NCBI GenBank assembly: GCA_021783695.1
Contig: JAJXTO010000023.1
Coordinates: 1 to 41,936 of the forward strand
Direction: 5' to 3'
DNA length: 41,936 nucleotides
Source: Pseudomonadota bacterium
GTDB taxonomy: Bacteria > Pseudomonadota > Gammaproteobacteria > Burkholderiales > Burkholderiaceae_C
Below the pieces are notes generated by a model that ran no database searches, was not told the DNA's origin, and saw only the letters and a list, made by a program, of their open reading frames with translations. This document shows, one piece after another, positions 7,881 to 15,272 of the stretch; position 1 is the first letter of the stretch; the number at the start of each line of letters is the position of its first letter. The position numbers and the translations under genes were made by a program.

Positions 7881-8429
7881 TCAGATGCTGCGCTTGCGTG
7901 CCGCAGCCGCCGTTTGCTTGCCCGCCGACGACAGGCTCTGCGTCTGGTCGCTCATCATCCTGGTGGCTTGCTGCTGCGCGTTTTGCATGGCCTCGATGGC
8001 CTGATGGGTGAAGTGCATCGCGTTCTGAAACAGCGCTTGCACCGGATCGGCACTGGCAGGCAAGGCACCTGCGCCCTGTTTGGCACTGTCTTGCAGATGG
8101 GTTTGCAAGCGGCTCAAACTGGAATTCATGGTCTGCGCCATTTCGGTCTGGGTAGCCGAGACGATTTGCGCGAGCTTCTGAAAATAGGCCATCATGCCCT
8201 CTCCGCCTGCTTGCGGCACGCTCTGCGTCTGGGCATCCAACAAGGTCTGCAGATCGCGCGCGGACAGGGTGGTTTCAACAGCTTCTGCGGCATGTTGCGC
8301 CATGTCGCGCATCATCTCCAGCTGCAACTGGGTCATCTGCTCAAACCCACGAAACAAGGTCTGGCTCAGCGCAAAGACGGACTCCAGCTCGGCTTTCTGC
8401 ACGGCCTGCAGTGGCTCAGTCGGTTGCAT
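7881..8429 (-). CDS. Phasin-family protein (PHA granule coat)
   Basis: This 182-residue helical protein resembles the PhaP/phasin_2 family. The N-terminal part includes ESVFALSQTLFRGFEQMTQL and the typical amphipathic helix that binds polyhydroxyalkanoate granules. The rest is rich in Gln, Ala, Met and Thr and should form long helices. The tail (AAAARKRSI) is basic. The start at 8429 is fixed by GGAGG six bases upstream. It appears to be the first gene of the leftward operon running through the AhpD-like protein, ppk2 and the MFS gene. It probably coats storage granules; phasin-like proteins without PHA synthase nearby can have other roles, and no pha gene is present in this window. Confidence 0.8.
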   Translation of the reverse strand: MQPTEPLQAVQKAELESVFALSQTLFRGFEQMTQLQLEMMRDMAQHAAEAVETTLSARDLQTLLDAQTQSVPQAGGEGMMAYFQKLAQIVSATQTEMAQTMNSSLSRLQTHLQDSAKQGAGALPASADPVQALFQNAMHFTHQAIEAMQNAQQQATRMMSDQTQSLSSAGKQTAAAARKRSI

Positions 8430-8490
8430 GGCATACCTCCAGAATTGTGAATGGGAGCTCGCAGTGTGCTTGCTGCGCTGCCGCATGGAC

Positions 8491-8504
8491 TTGACTTGCA
8501 TCAT
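8491..8504 (-). promoter_or_regulatory. Possible FNR-type operator upstream of the phasin operon
   Basis: The sequence ATGATGCAAGTCAA (minus strand) matches the FNR consensus TTGAT-N4-ATCAA at 8 of 10 defined positions. It lies 62-75 bp before the phasin ATG, a distance that allows activation at a class II promoter, though the expected -10 (near 8463-8468) is weak. The FNR-like regulator 5 kb downstream keeps the residues that read this type of site. This is a visual match only. Confidence 0.3.
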
Positions 8505-8554
8505 GCCCGCCGAATGTGTTTGACACCAGCTTGTAAACAGACTTTGCAGGTGGT

Positions 8555-9799
8555 TCAGTCGTGGGCGAACAGCAGCTTGTGTACCGTGTCGTTGTCGATC
8601 GGCTCGTCGAACAGATCGCGCGCCAGAAGCTGACTGCCGAGAAGCTGCGGCGCGAACAGCACGTCGGGCTGCACGCGCCGGATTTTGTTGACATGTCGCA
8701 CATCGTTGACCCCGGCAATGGTTTTCACCCCAGGCGCGAGTTCTTTGACTGCGAGTACGGCAAAGGCGTTCTCGGCGTCGTCTTCGCGCAAGGTCAGCAC
8801 GGCCTTGGCACGGGGCACGCCGGCCAACTCCAGGGTTTCATTACGCGTGGCGTCCGCGGTGATCACGTCGGCAGAGTCTGGGTAGGGCGATGGATGTCCG
8901 GTGGACGCAATCACCGTGACCGGAACGCCGCGGCTGGTCAGCTCTTTCCACATGGCGTAGGCCAGGCTGGACACGCCGATGATGACGTAATGATTTTTGC
9001 GTTGTTCCTTCTGCATCTTGCCCTCCAGGGCGCGTTTGAGACTGCCGCTCACCAGCGGGCCGATCACCACCGACAGCGTGGTGGCGAAAACCGAGATGCC
9101 CAGTATGATCATCGACACCGTGAACATGCGTGCCTGCAGAGTATGCGGCACGATGTCCCCGTAACCAACCGTGGACATGGTTTCGATCGTGTAATAAAAC
9201 GCCGTGGGCAGACTATGAATGGGGGGCGTGTAATCCGCTCCGAACCACAGACTGCCCAGGGTGCCGTAAATCAGCAGGCTCCCCACGCCCAGCAGCGCAA
9301 ACAGCGAGCTCGCCGCCAGGCTGCTGCGGGTGAAGTGCCGTGCATACACCAGCAGCACAAACAGCAATGCACCGGACAGGATGAAAATGCCATCGGGGCG
9401 GCGTGCTGCCCAGAATGCCAGACCGGCAGACAAAAAGCTCAGCAGCAGGCCCAGGACCCAGGCCACACGGGCGCGCAGCAGCAAGCCCGGAACCATGAGG
9501 ATGAGCCCGGCACCGATCACCACATGCGGAAAGGCAGCCAGGTCGGCCAGTCTGGAAATACCCTCTGCCCCATGCTGCACGATGCCCAGCACGGCCTGCC
9601 GCAGAGGGCTGAACTGCGGGCTGATCTGGAATACGCCGCTGATCAGCGCCAGCAACCCCGCCAGCAGCGACGGCCCATAACTCCTCCAGCCCTTTACGGA
9701 CAGTCTGACAGCGGTGCCCAAGCTGGCTTTGAGAACACGCCAGCGGCTGGCCTTGGGCAACAGGTCAGGCGCCTTGGGCGGAACGGTGGAGTTGGGCAT
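8555..9799 (-). CDS. kch: Kch-type potassium channel with RCK/TrkA-N domain
   Basis: This 414-residue inner-membrane protein has several N-terminal membrane segments, a pore helix with the K+ selectivity filter TVGYGD (about residues 210-215), and a cytoplasmic RCK domain. The RCK Rossmann strand reads HYVIIGVSSLAYAMWKELTS; its usual GxGxxG is degenerate (GVSSLA). Length and layout match E. coli Kch (417 residues). I chose the ATG at 9799; a GTG start at 9835 in the same frame is possible. It follows btuD by 45 bp in the same direction, so some read-through from the B12 operon may occur, but no functional link is known. Kch-type channels are thought to help set membrane potential. Confidence 0.87.
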   Translation of the reverse strand: MPNSTVPPKAPDLLPKASRWRVLKASLGTAVRLSVKGWRSYGPSLLAGLLALISGVFQISPQFSPLRQAVLGIVQHGAEGISRLADLAAFPHVVIGAGLILMVPGLLLRARVAWVLGLLLSFLSAGLAFWAARRPDGIFILSGALLFVLLVYARHFTRSSLAASSLFALLGVGSLLIYGTLGSLWFGADYTPPIHSLPTAFYYTIETMSTVGYGDIVPHTLQARMFTVSMIILGISVFATTLSVVIGPLVSGSLKRALEGKMQKEQRKNHYVIIGVSSLAYAMWKELTSRGVPVTVIASTGHPSPYPDSADVITADATRNETLELAGVPRAKAVLTLREDDAENAFAVLAVKELAPGVKTIAGVNDVRHVNKIRRVQPDVLFAPQLLGSQLLARDLFDEPIDNDTVHKLLFAHD

Positions 9800-9844
9800 G
9801 ACGTAAGTATCGACGATCCAGCCGCGCTTTGGCACACCCCGCCG

Positions 9845-10606
9845 CTACAAGGCAATCCAGGCCCGGTGTCCGTCGGCGTCTTGCAGGCGCGTCCATTGGC
9901 AGTCGTACAGACGGCGCAGCCGCTCGGGTTGCAAGGCCGCATCGCTTGGGGCAACAAACCAGCCCCGGTCGTCGGCCAGCGGGCCCAGGCCCAGCACATG
10001 CGTGGCGTGGCGCGCCACCCAGTTCATGTCATGCGCGCAGAACACCACGACGTGCTCGGTCAAGGTCTCCAGAAAAGCGCCCACCAGGCGTTGATGCCCC
10101 GGATCCTGGAACGCGACCGGCTCGTCCAGCAACAGCAAAGGGCAGCCTTGCACCAGCGCCTGCGCCAGAGCCACGCGCTGACGCTCTCCGGCGGACAGGG
10201 CGAGCACATCACGGTCGCGCAGCGCCCAGGCATCCAGACGCCGCAGCGTCTCGTGCGCAGACGCGGCGTCCGCCCGGGGCTGCGCCAGTTCGAGCAAGGC
10301 CAGCACGGACAGATTGAAGCGGTCGCGCGGCTGAGACGGCATGAGAGTGCGCAAAGCCGCCAGACGTTCGGGGCCAAGACGGTGCAGGCAATGCCCATTG
10401 AGTTGCACCTGCGCGTCCGCTCCGGCCAGAGGCAACAGCCCGGCGATCTGGCGCAACAACGTGGACTTGCCCGCGCCATTGCGGCCGATCAGTCCGAGCC
10501 GGTCGCCCGCTTGTAAACCCAGTGTCACACCGCGCGCCAGCGGCGGCAGATGCGGAGCGGCCACCACATCCAGCCCGTCGACCCGCAGCCACGGCGCGCT
10601 GCTCAT
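9845..10606 (-). CDS. btuD: Vitamin B12 ABC transporter ATPase BtuD
   Basis: This 253-residue ABC ATPase has Walker A GRNGAGKST (41-49), signature LSAGERQR, Walker B LLLLDEP and an H-loop in VVFCAHDMNWVARHA. It belongs to the FecE/BtuD branch that energises uptake across the inner membrane. Its ATG overlaps the stop of btuC (10603-10606, ATGA). Gene order btuB-btuC-btuD behind a cobalamin riboswitch fixes the substrate as a corrinoid with good confidence. The family alone would also fit iron-siderophore import. Confidence 0.88.
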   Translation of the reverse strand: MSSAPWLRVDGLDVVAAPHLPPLARGVTLGLQAGDRLGLIGRNGAGKSTLLRQIAGLLPLAGADAQVQLNGHCLHRLGPERLAALRTLMPSQPRDRFNLSVLALLELAQPRADAASAHETLRRLDAWALRDRDVLALSAGERQRVALAQALVQGCPLLLLDEPVAFQDPGHQRLVGAFLETLTEHVVVFCAHDMNWVARHATHVLGLGPLADDRGWFVAPSDAALQPERLRRLYDCQWTRLQDADGHRAWIAL

Positions 10607-11556
10607 CGCGCCCGCCGCAACATGAGGATGAACACGGGCGCGCCCACCAGCGCCGTGACCGCGCCCACCGGCAATTCATACGGCATGAACACGCCGCGCG
10701 CCAGGGTGTCGGCAGCCACGACCAGCGCGGCACCGGCCATCGGCGCGGTCCAGGCCAGATCGCGCAGGCGCTGCAGGCCGACGAGTCTCAAGGCCTGCGG
10801 CACCACCAGTCCGACAAAACCCACTGCTCCGGCCACTGCCACCGAGATGCCGGTGGCCAATGCCGCCAGCAGCACCAGTTCCAGCCGCGCCCGCAGCACC
10901 GGCTCGCCCAGCAGCCACGCCACCTCGCTGCCCAGCATCAGCCGGTCGTAGCGACGCTGGCGCCACAGCATCCATGCCGCAAGCAGCGCCGCCAGCCCGC
11001 AAAGCCAGAGCCCATGCGTCGCCCCCGACAGATTGCCCACTAGCCAGAACATGGCGCCGCGCAATTGCTGATCGGGCACCAGACTGAGCAACAGGGTGGA
11101 CAGCGCCCCGGCCAGCGCGGCCAGCATGGCGCCGATCAGAATGAGCTGGGCGGAGGCTTCATCGTCCCGGCTGGCCAGAATGCGGCGGCCGATGAGCAGC
11201 AACAGCAGCAGTGCGGCTGCGGCCCCAAGCACACTGCCCGTCCACAACGCCGCGCCGAGCAGCAAGGCCACGATCGCCCCCAGACCCGCCCCGCCGGACG
11301 CGCCCAGCACATAGGGATCGGCCAGCGGATTGCGCAACAGGATCTGCATCGCAAGCCCGGCCTGCGCCAGCAACGCACCCACACCCACGCCTGCGAGCAC
11401 ACGCGGCAGGCGAAGCTGCCAGATGATGGCCGCATCCCACCCGCCCTCGCCCACCGACAAGGCCACTGCCACCACCGCAGCCAGCAGCAGCGGCAAGCCC
11501 CAGCGCCACAGACGCAGGCGATGCGACATCTGGCGTGGGGCGAGTTCAGCGTGCAT
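10603..11556 (-). CDS. btuC: Vitamin B12 ABC transporter permease BtuC
   Basis: This 317-residue FecCD-family permease has about ten membrane helices. The family motifs LRLPRVLAGVGVGALLAQAG, NPLADPYVLGASGGAGLGA and GFVGLVVPQALRL (the loop that contacts the ATPase) are all present and intact. The start is at 11556, although the in-frame ATG at 11529 directly before the first helix is equally likely, since neither has a clear Shine-Dalgarno sequence. It lies 34 bp after btuB and overlaps btuD by 4 bp. The riboswitch upstream of btuB should control all three genes. Confidence 0.88.
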   Translation of the reverse strand: MHAELAPRQMSHRLRLWRWGLPLLLAAVVAVALSVGEGGWDAAIIWQLRLPRVLAGVGVGALLAQAGLAMQILLRNPLADPYVLGASGGAGLGAIVALLLGAALWTGSVLGAAAALLLLLLIGRRILASRDDEASAQLILIGAMLAALAGALSTLLLSLVPDQQLRGAMFWLVGNLSGATHGLWLCGLAALLAAWMLWRQRRYDRLMLGSEVAWLLGEPVLRARLELVLLAALATGISVAVAGAVGFVGLVVPQALRLVGLQRLRDLAWTAPMAGAALVVAADTLARGVFMPYELPVGAVTALVGAPVFILMLRRAR

Positions 11557-11590
11557 GGTGCGGAGGAGTCGGCGGCAGACCGCGCAGGGG

Positions 11591-13555
11591 TCAGAGCGCC
11601 GGACGCCAGGTCAGACCGACGAACACGCCCAGCGGCTCGCGGTTATAGCCGTAGACCGTCTGGTACTTCTTGTCGAACAGGTTCTGCACCCGGGCATTCC
11701 AGCTCCAGTCCCTGCTCAGCGCGCCGCTGGCGGTGAGATCGACGGTGGTGTAGCTGCCGAGCGTGACCTTGCCCGTCGAGCCATTGTCCCAGCGCGGACC
11801 GCTGTAATGCAGCGCGGCGCCATACAGCACGGCGCCAAACTCACGGTTCACCGACACATTCGCAAGGCTGCGCGCGCGACGCTGCAGTGTGGGATCGCCG
11901 GGCAGGCTGGTGTTCACCGGCTGCTGCAGGGTCAGGTTGGCGTCATAGGCCCAGCCATTCCAGGCACCGCGCGCGGTGAGCTCCAGCCCGCGGGTGCGGC
12001 TGCTCGCAATGTTCTGGAACGTGCTGGTGGTGAAGTCGTACTGCCACTGGTCGGTCGCCTTGGTCTGGAACAGCGTGGCGCGCCACACATTCACGCCTTG
12101 CGACCACTGCAGACCGGCCTCGGCGGAATGCGCCTTTTCGGGCTTGAGGTTTGCGTTGCCGAAGTACGGCGCGTACAGATAGCCCAGCGGCGCGGCGTTG
12201 AACGCGGTGGAATAACTGGCAATCGCCTTGAAGCCGCCGCCGAGTTCGCGCCCGTAACCCAGATACCCGGTGTTCTGGCCGGAATAGCCGTCAATCGCGT
12301 CATGGCGCAGGTTCAACTGCAGTGCATTGCCGCTGAAGGCGCCATTCAAGCCGACAAAAACGGCCTCCGCGTTGCGCTCCTTGGCTGGAATCGAGCCCGA
12401 GATCGAGGCAATGGACTGACGCTGAACCTCCAGCCCGCCCGTCGCCGTCCAGCCGCCGCCAAGCAGCACCACATTGCGCCACAACAGTTGCTGCACCCGG
12501 GTGCGATAGGTGCCGCTGTAGGGATAGGCGCTGAAGTTCTGCGCGGTGTTGGTGGTGCTTTGTTGCGAGGCGCTCAGGTGCGACTGCCACGACGCGCTGA
12601 TCTGGTTGTCGCTGAACAATTGATAAAGGTCTTGCGTCGTGCTGCTCAGATTGGTGTCGGTCGGGCTGGCATAGGAGCCATAGCTGTCATAGCTGGCGCG
12701 GCCAACACTGCGAAACGCGCGCAAACCCAGCGACTGTCCCGGTGAGAGCGTCTGCACGATGGAGCCATTCATCGTGGTGTTGCGATAGCCGTTGGCATTC
12801 GGGTTGGCGTTGGCGAGTTGTGCCGGATTGATGGCGCTGATGCCCTGCGTGGTGTATCGGCTGATTCCCGCCTGCAGCGCGGTATTGCCCACCTCGCCGC
12901 TGGCGTTGGCCGAGACGGTTGCGGTGTTGCGGCTGCCCGCGCTCACCGACACCGAAGCCCGCGGCGTTTTGCTGCCTTCCCGTGTGCTGATCAGCACCAC
13001 GCCGCCGATCGCCCCGGAACCATAGATGGCCGAGACATTGCCACGGATGACTTCGATGCGCTGGATCTGGTCGGTGGTGAAGTTGTTGAGGTAGGCCGTG
13101 CCAGTGCTGTCCTGCGCATTGATCGGCACGCCGTCGAGGAGCACCAGCACGTCGGGACCGCCAAAGCCGCGCAGGTACACATTGCCAGACTGCCCTGGGC
13201 CGCCATTGCTCGTGACCTGCACCCCAGCCACCTGCTGCAGCAGCGTGGTGAGGTTCTGCGCGCCGGACTCCTCGATCTGCTCGCGGGTGATCACGCTCAC
13301 GCTGGGCAAGGCGCTCGACAGCGGCTGCGGATAGCCTGTGGCAGAAACAACGACAGGCGCCAGGGTCGTGGCATCGGATGGCGGCATGGTCTGCGCCTGT
13401 GCGCTCAGGCCCATGAGGCCGATGGAAAGCGCCAGAAGCGTGCGCGCCCAAGGTGCCGCATACCGCACGGATGACAAGGATGTGGACTGGCGGGACGCCA
13501 TAGGGGCCGAAGCGGTCGCCCGCGCGGCGCCGTTTGCTAGGAACTGCTGAGACAT
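11591..13555 (-). CDS. btuB: TonB-dependent outer membrane B12 receptor BtuB
   Basis: This 654-residue TonB-dependent receptor imports cobalamin across the outer membrane. An extended signal peptide ends near LSAQAQ. A TonB-box-like stretch, TLAPVVVSAT, follows. The plug domain has SVITREQIEESGAQNLTTLL, GNVYLRGFGGPDVLVLLDG and IEVIRGNVSAIYGSGAIGG. The rest is a beta barrel ending LGVFVGLTWRPAL. The start at 13555 is preferred because GGAAG lies 8 bases upstream and the signal peptide begins there; an in-frame ATG at 13690 is part of the riboswitch leader. The cobalamin riboswitch 178 bp upstream supports B12 as substrate. The N-region before the hydrophobic core is unusually long (about 40 residues). 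Confidence 0.92.
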   Translation of the reverse strand: MSQQFLANGAARATASAPMASRQSTSLSSVRYAAPWARTLLALSIGLMGLSAQAQTMPPSDATTLAPVVVSATGYPQPLSSALPSVSVITREQIEESGAQNLTTLLQQVAGVQVTSNGGPGQSGNVYLRGFGGPDVLVLLDGVPINAQDSTGTAYLNNFTTDQIQRIEVIRGNVSAIYGSGAIGGVVLISTREGSKTPRASVSVSAGSRNTATVSANASGEVGNTALQAGISRYTTQGISAINPAQLANANPNANGYRNTTMNGSIVQTLSPGQSLGLRAFRSVGRASYDSYGSYASPTDTNLSSTTQDLYQLFSDNQISASWQSHLSASQQSTTNTAQNFSAYPYSGTYRTRVQQLLWRNVVLLGGGWTATGGLEVQRQSIASISGSIPAKERNAEAVFVGLNGAFSGNALQLNLRHDAIDGYSGQNTGYLGYGRELGGGFKAIASYSTAFNAAPLGYLYAPYFGNANLKPEKAHSAEAGLQWSQGVNVWRATLFQTKATDQWQYDFTTSTFQNIASSRTRGLELTARGAWNGWAYDANLTLQQPVNTSLPGDPTLQRRARSLANVSVNREFGAVLYGAALHYSGPRWDNGSTGKVTLGSYTTVDLTASGALSRDWSWNARVQNLFDKKYQTVYGYNREPLGVFVGLTWRPAL

Positions 13556-13664
13556 GAAGGATCTTCCGGTTTGATGAGCGCCGCCGTGTTCCCCCGCACG
13601 GCTGGCGCGGCTGAAGCACGCATCATCCAAGCACCTGAACACATCGCAACGGCACGGCGGCGCA

Positions 13665-13680
13665 TTGCGCCACAGCGCAA
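13665..13680 (-). promoter_or_regulatory. Hairpin in the btuB leader, downstream of the riboswitch aptamer
   Basis: TTGCGC-TGTG-GCGCAA is a perfect 6-bp stem with a 4-base loop between the riboswitch aptamer and the btuB start. It has no U-tract, so it is not a normal terminator. It may belong to an expression platform that controls translation, but the switch partner is not obvious. Confidence 0.35.
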
Positions 13681-13732
13681 CACCCTGCATGGTCGTGATG
13701 CGCCCCGTCCACCCGAAGCTGCGCGTCTTCCC

Positions 13733-13942
13733 GTCGTTGGCCGGTATCCGGGCTGGCGACGCGATCCGGACATCCTTCCCAAACCCGAAGATTCAGTGGA
13801 TTGCGTGTCCGAACGGAAGGCGTTTGCCTTCGGTCGCTGACCGTTGCGGGGGCAGCACAGGCTGGAGCGTCTGCCGTGGGCATGGCTCTTCCTGTTTCCC
13901 GTTTAACTGCGCGGTGTGAACCGCCGCGCGAGCACCAACGAC
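13733..13942 (-). ncRNA. Cobalamin riboswitch (btuB leader)
   Basis: Read on the minus strand, this 210-nt element shows the conserved parts of the cobalamin aptamer in the right order: GTTAAACGGGAA, then GCTGCCCCCGCAACGGT, a variable hairpin (CGAAGGCAAACGCCTTCCG), and AGCCCGGATACCGGCC near the end. The closing stem is a perfect 8-bp pair: GTCGTTGG (13935-13942) with CCAACGAC (13733-13740). It stands 178 bp before the btuB ATG, in a 450-bp stretch without genes. Adenosylcobalamin binding should reduce btuBCD expression. No strong terminator follows, which suggests control of translation, but this is inference. Confidence 0.93.
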
Positions 13943-14017
13943 CTCCATATTAGCCGCCCGAACGGAGTGGTCTGCCGATGCGCTGCGCCTGAAACAACAG
14001 GCCCTAGAATGCTTCTC

Positions 14018-14260
14018 ATGGACGAACGCCAGCTCTCCCCCGCCATTGCCCAGTTGCACGAGCGCGTCGAACGCCTGCTGCTGCGCCACGCCGAACTGCA
14101 GCGCACCAACGCCCTGCTCACCGAGCGTCTGCAGGGAGTTGAAGCCGAACGCGTCCAGTTGCGCCAGCGCCTGCACGACGCCACACAACGCATCGACAAG
14201 CTGTTGCTGCGGCTGGATCAGACCCACTCGATACCGGGCACGCCCGACACTCAAGCATGA
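14018..14260 (+). CDS. ZapB-like coiled-coil protein
   Basis: This small protein of 80 residues is almost entirely a heptad-type coiled coil (AQLHERVERLLLRHAELQ followed by ALLTERLQGVEAERVQLRQ), rich in Leu, Glu, Arg and Gln. Its gene overlaps zapA by 4 bp (ATGA, 14257-14260). A short coiled-coil protein just before zapA is common in betaproteobacteria and is thought to be a ZapB-type partner that bundles FtsZ filaments together with ZapA. An ATG at 14009 in frame would add three residues; neither start has a strong ribosome site. The division role rests on context and coiled-coil character, not on a diagnostic motif. Confidence 0.72.
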   Translation: MDERQLSPAIAQLHERVERLLLRHAELQRTNALLTERLQGVEAERVQLRQRLHDATQRIDKLLLRLDQTHSIPGTPDTQA

Positions 14261-14592
14261 GCACGACCACCCTGGATGTGAACATCATGGGCCAGATCTA
14301 CACCCTGGCCTGTCCCGCCGAGGAGCAAGCAGCGCTGCGGGCCGCCGTGCGCGAGGTGGATACTGAAATGTGCGCCATCCGCGACATGGGCAAAGTGCGT
14401 GCCCGTGAGCGCATTGCCGTGCTGGCCGCGCTCAATCTGGCGCACAGCCTGATCGAAGCACGCCAGACCGCGAGCACGGCCCCAGCCAGCCAGCCAGCCC
14501 CGCTCGCGCTCGATCCGGATGACGCCCAGGCACTGAACCAACTCACCCGACAGCTCGATGAAGCCCTGGGCGCCGAGGGCAAATTGCTCTGA
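14257..14592 (+). CDS. zapA: Cell division protein ZapA
   Basis: This 111-residue protein has the ZapA fold. The N-terminal beta part reads TTLDVNIMGQIYTLACPAEE, and a long helix follows (AREVDTEM split from KVRARERIAVLAALNLAHSL), which drives tetramer formation. ZapA cross-links FtsZ filaments at the division ring. The C-terminal third is a Pro/Ala-rich linker and a second helix. It overlaps the coiled-coil gene upstream. The 6S RNA promoter starts about 30 bp after its stop, a gene order also found in E. coli and many other proteobacteria. Confidence 0.92.
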   Translation: MSTTTLDVNIMGQIYTLACPAEEQAALRAAVREVDTEMCAIRDMGKVRARERIAVLAALNLAHSLIEARQTASTAPASQPAPLALDPDDAQALNQLTRQLDEALGAEGKLL

Positions 14593-14620
14593 ACGCTCCC
14601 TCCTTGCCCAGCCACTGGCC

Positions 14621-14626
14621 TAGAAT
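14621..14626 (+). promoter_or_regulatory. -10 element of the 6S RNA promoter
   Basis: TAGAAT matches the sigma-70 -10 consensus at five of six bases and lies 7 bp before the predicted 5' end of 6S RNA. No good -35 is visible at the right distance, so activation by another factor is possible. Confidence 0.5.
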
Positions 14627-14632
14627 GCAAAG

Positions 14633-14808
14633 CGTCTGTCGGGCTTGGTTGGGTCGGCATTTCCTGAACCGATAAATTTGTGCCTCGGGCTTGGAAATTC
14701 TGTGTGTGCGCGTGACGTCTCGCGCAGACGTCCCCAAAGCGCAGTGACCTTGCCCACCTGTCCCAGTAGGGTTCAGGGATCAACGCTCAGTCGGGTTCCG
14801 GCAGACAC
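14633..14808 (+). ncRNA. ssrS: 6S RNA
   Basis: This element of about 176 nt has the betaproteobacterial 6S RNA layout. A closing stem joins GTCTGTCGG (14634-14642) to CCGGCAGAC (14798-14806). CCTGAACC (14663-14670) pairs with GGGTTCAGG (14769-14777). The conserved stretch TTGTGCCTCGGGCTT on the 5' side lies opposite CCACCTGTCCCAGTAGG, with a large open bubble in the middle that mimics a melted promoter. 6S RNA binds sigma-70 RNA polymerase and damps transcription in stationary phase. Location right after zapA is the usual place. The exact ends are estimates. Confidence 0.9.
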
Positions 14809-14817
14809 CTCTCCCGC

Positions 14818-15264
14818 ATGACCTCCCCGCCGCAATGCCCCGCTGCCTGTGTTCTCGACACGCAGGTGCTGCTCGACTGGGTGCTGTTCGACGATCCGCG
14901 CGTGCGCCCCTGGGCGCAGGCCATCCAGTGCCGGAAGGTGCGCTGGATCTACTGCGCCGCCATGCAGGCCGAGGCGCTGCGCGTGGTGCATTACCCGGCT
15001 CTGGCCAAACGGCATGACCCTGCGCTATCCCTACAAAATCTGACCGCCTGCTTTGCCCGCTGGGGGCAGCCGTGCGTCACACCGCCAGCGCAGCGGCAAC
15101 TGGTCTGCGCCGACCCGGACGATCAGATGTTTTTCGATCTCGCGCTGGCCCAGCGCGCAGCAAGCCTGTTGAGCCGTGACCGCGCCGTGCTGCAACTGGC
15201 GCGGCGCGCCAGCACGCTTGGTCTGCACATCAGTCCGCCCGAAGGCGCGCTGGCTCCAAGCTGA
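14818..15264 (+). CDS. PIN-domain protein (COG1569-like putative toxin/RNase)
   Basis: This 148-residue protein starts with ACVLDTQVLLDWVLFDDPRV, the first strand of a PIN nuclease domain with its first acidic residue (D14). More acidic residues typical of the fold follow: AMQAEALRVV, CADPDDQMFFDLALA and LLSRDRAVLQLA. PIN domains cut RNA with metal ions bound by these acids. Similar proteins are annotated as PIN-family toxins, but no antitoxin gene lies next to it. The gene begins only about 10 bp after the 3' end of 6S RNA, so it may be transcribed by read-through from that RNA. It converges on lgt with 8 bp between stops. Confidence 0.78.
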   Translation: MTSPPQCPAACVLDTQVLLDWVLFDDPRVRPWAQAIQCRKVRWIYCAAMQAEALRVVHYPALAKRHDPALSLQNLTACFARWGQPCVTPPAQRQLVCADPDDQMFFDLALAQRAASLLSRDRAVLQLARRASTLGLHISPPEGALAPS

Positions 15265-15272
15265 GACTGTCT

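Noticed and set aside
8561..10516. 651-codon open frame antisense to kch and btuD
   Set aside because: It spans two unrelated real genes and has random-looking Gln/His/Arg composition.
14604..14609. TTGCCC as the -35 of the 6S RNA promoter
   Set aside because: The spacer to TAGAAT is only 11 bp, too short for sigma-70.
14818..15264. PIN gene as half of a toxin-antitoxin pair
   Set aside because: No small antitoxin gene is adjacent: 6S RNA lies upstream and lgt converges downstream.
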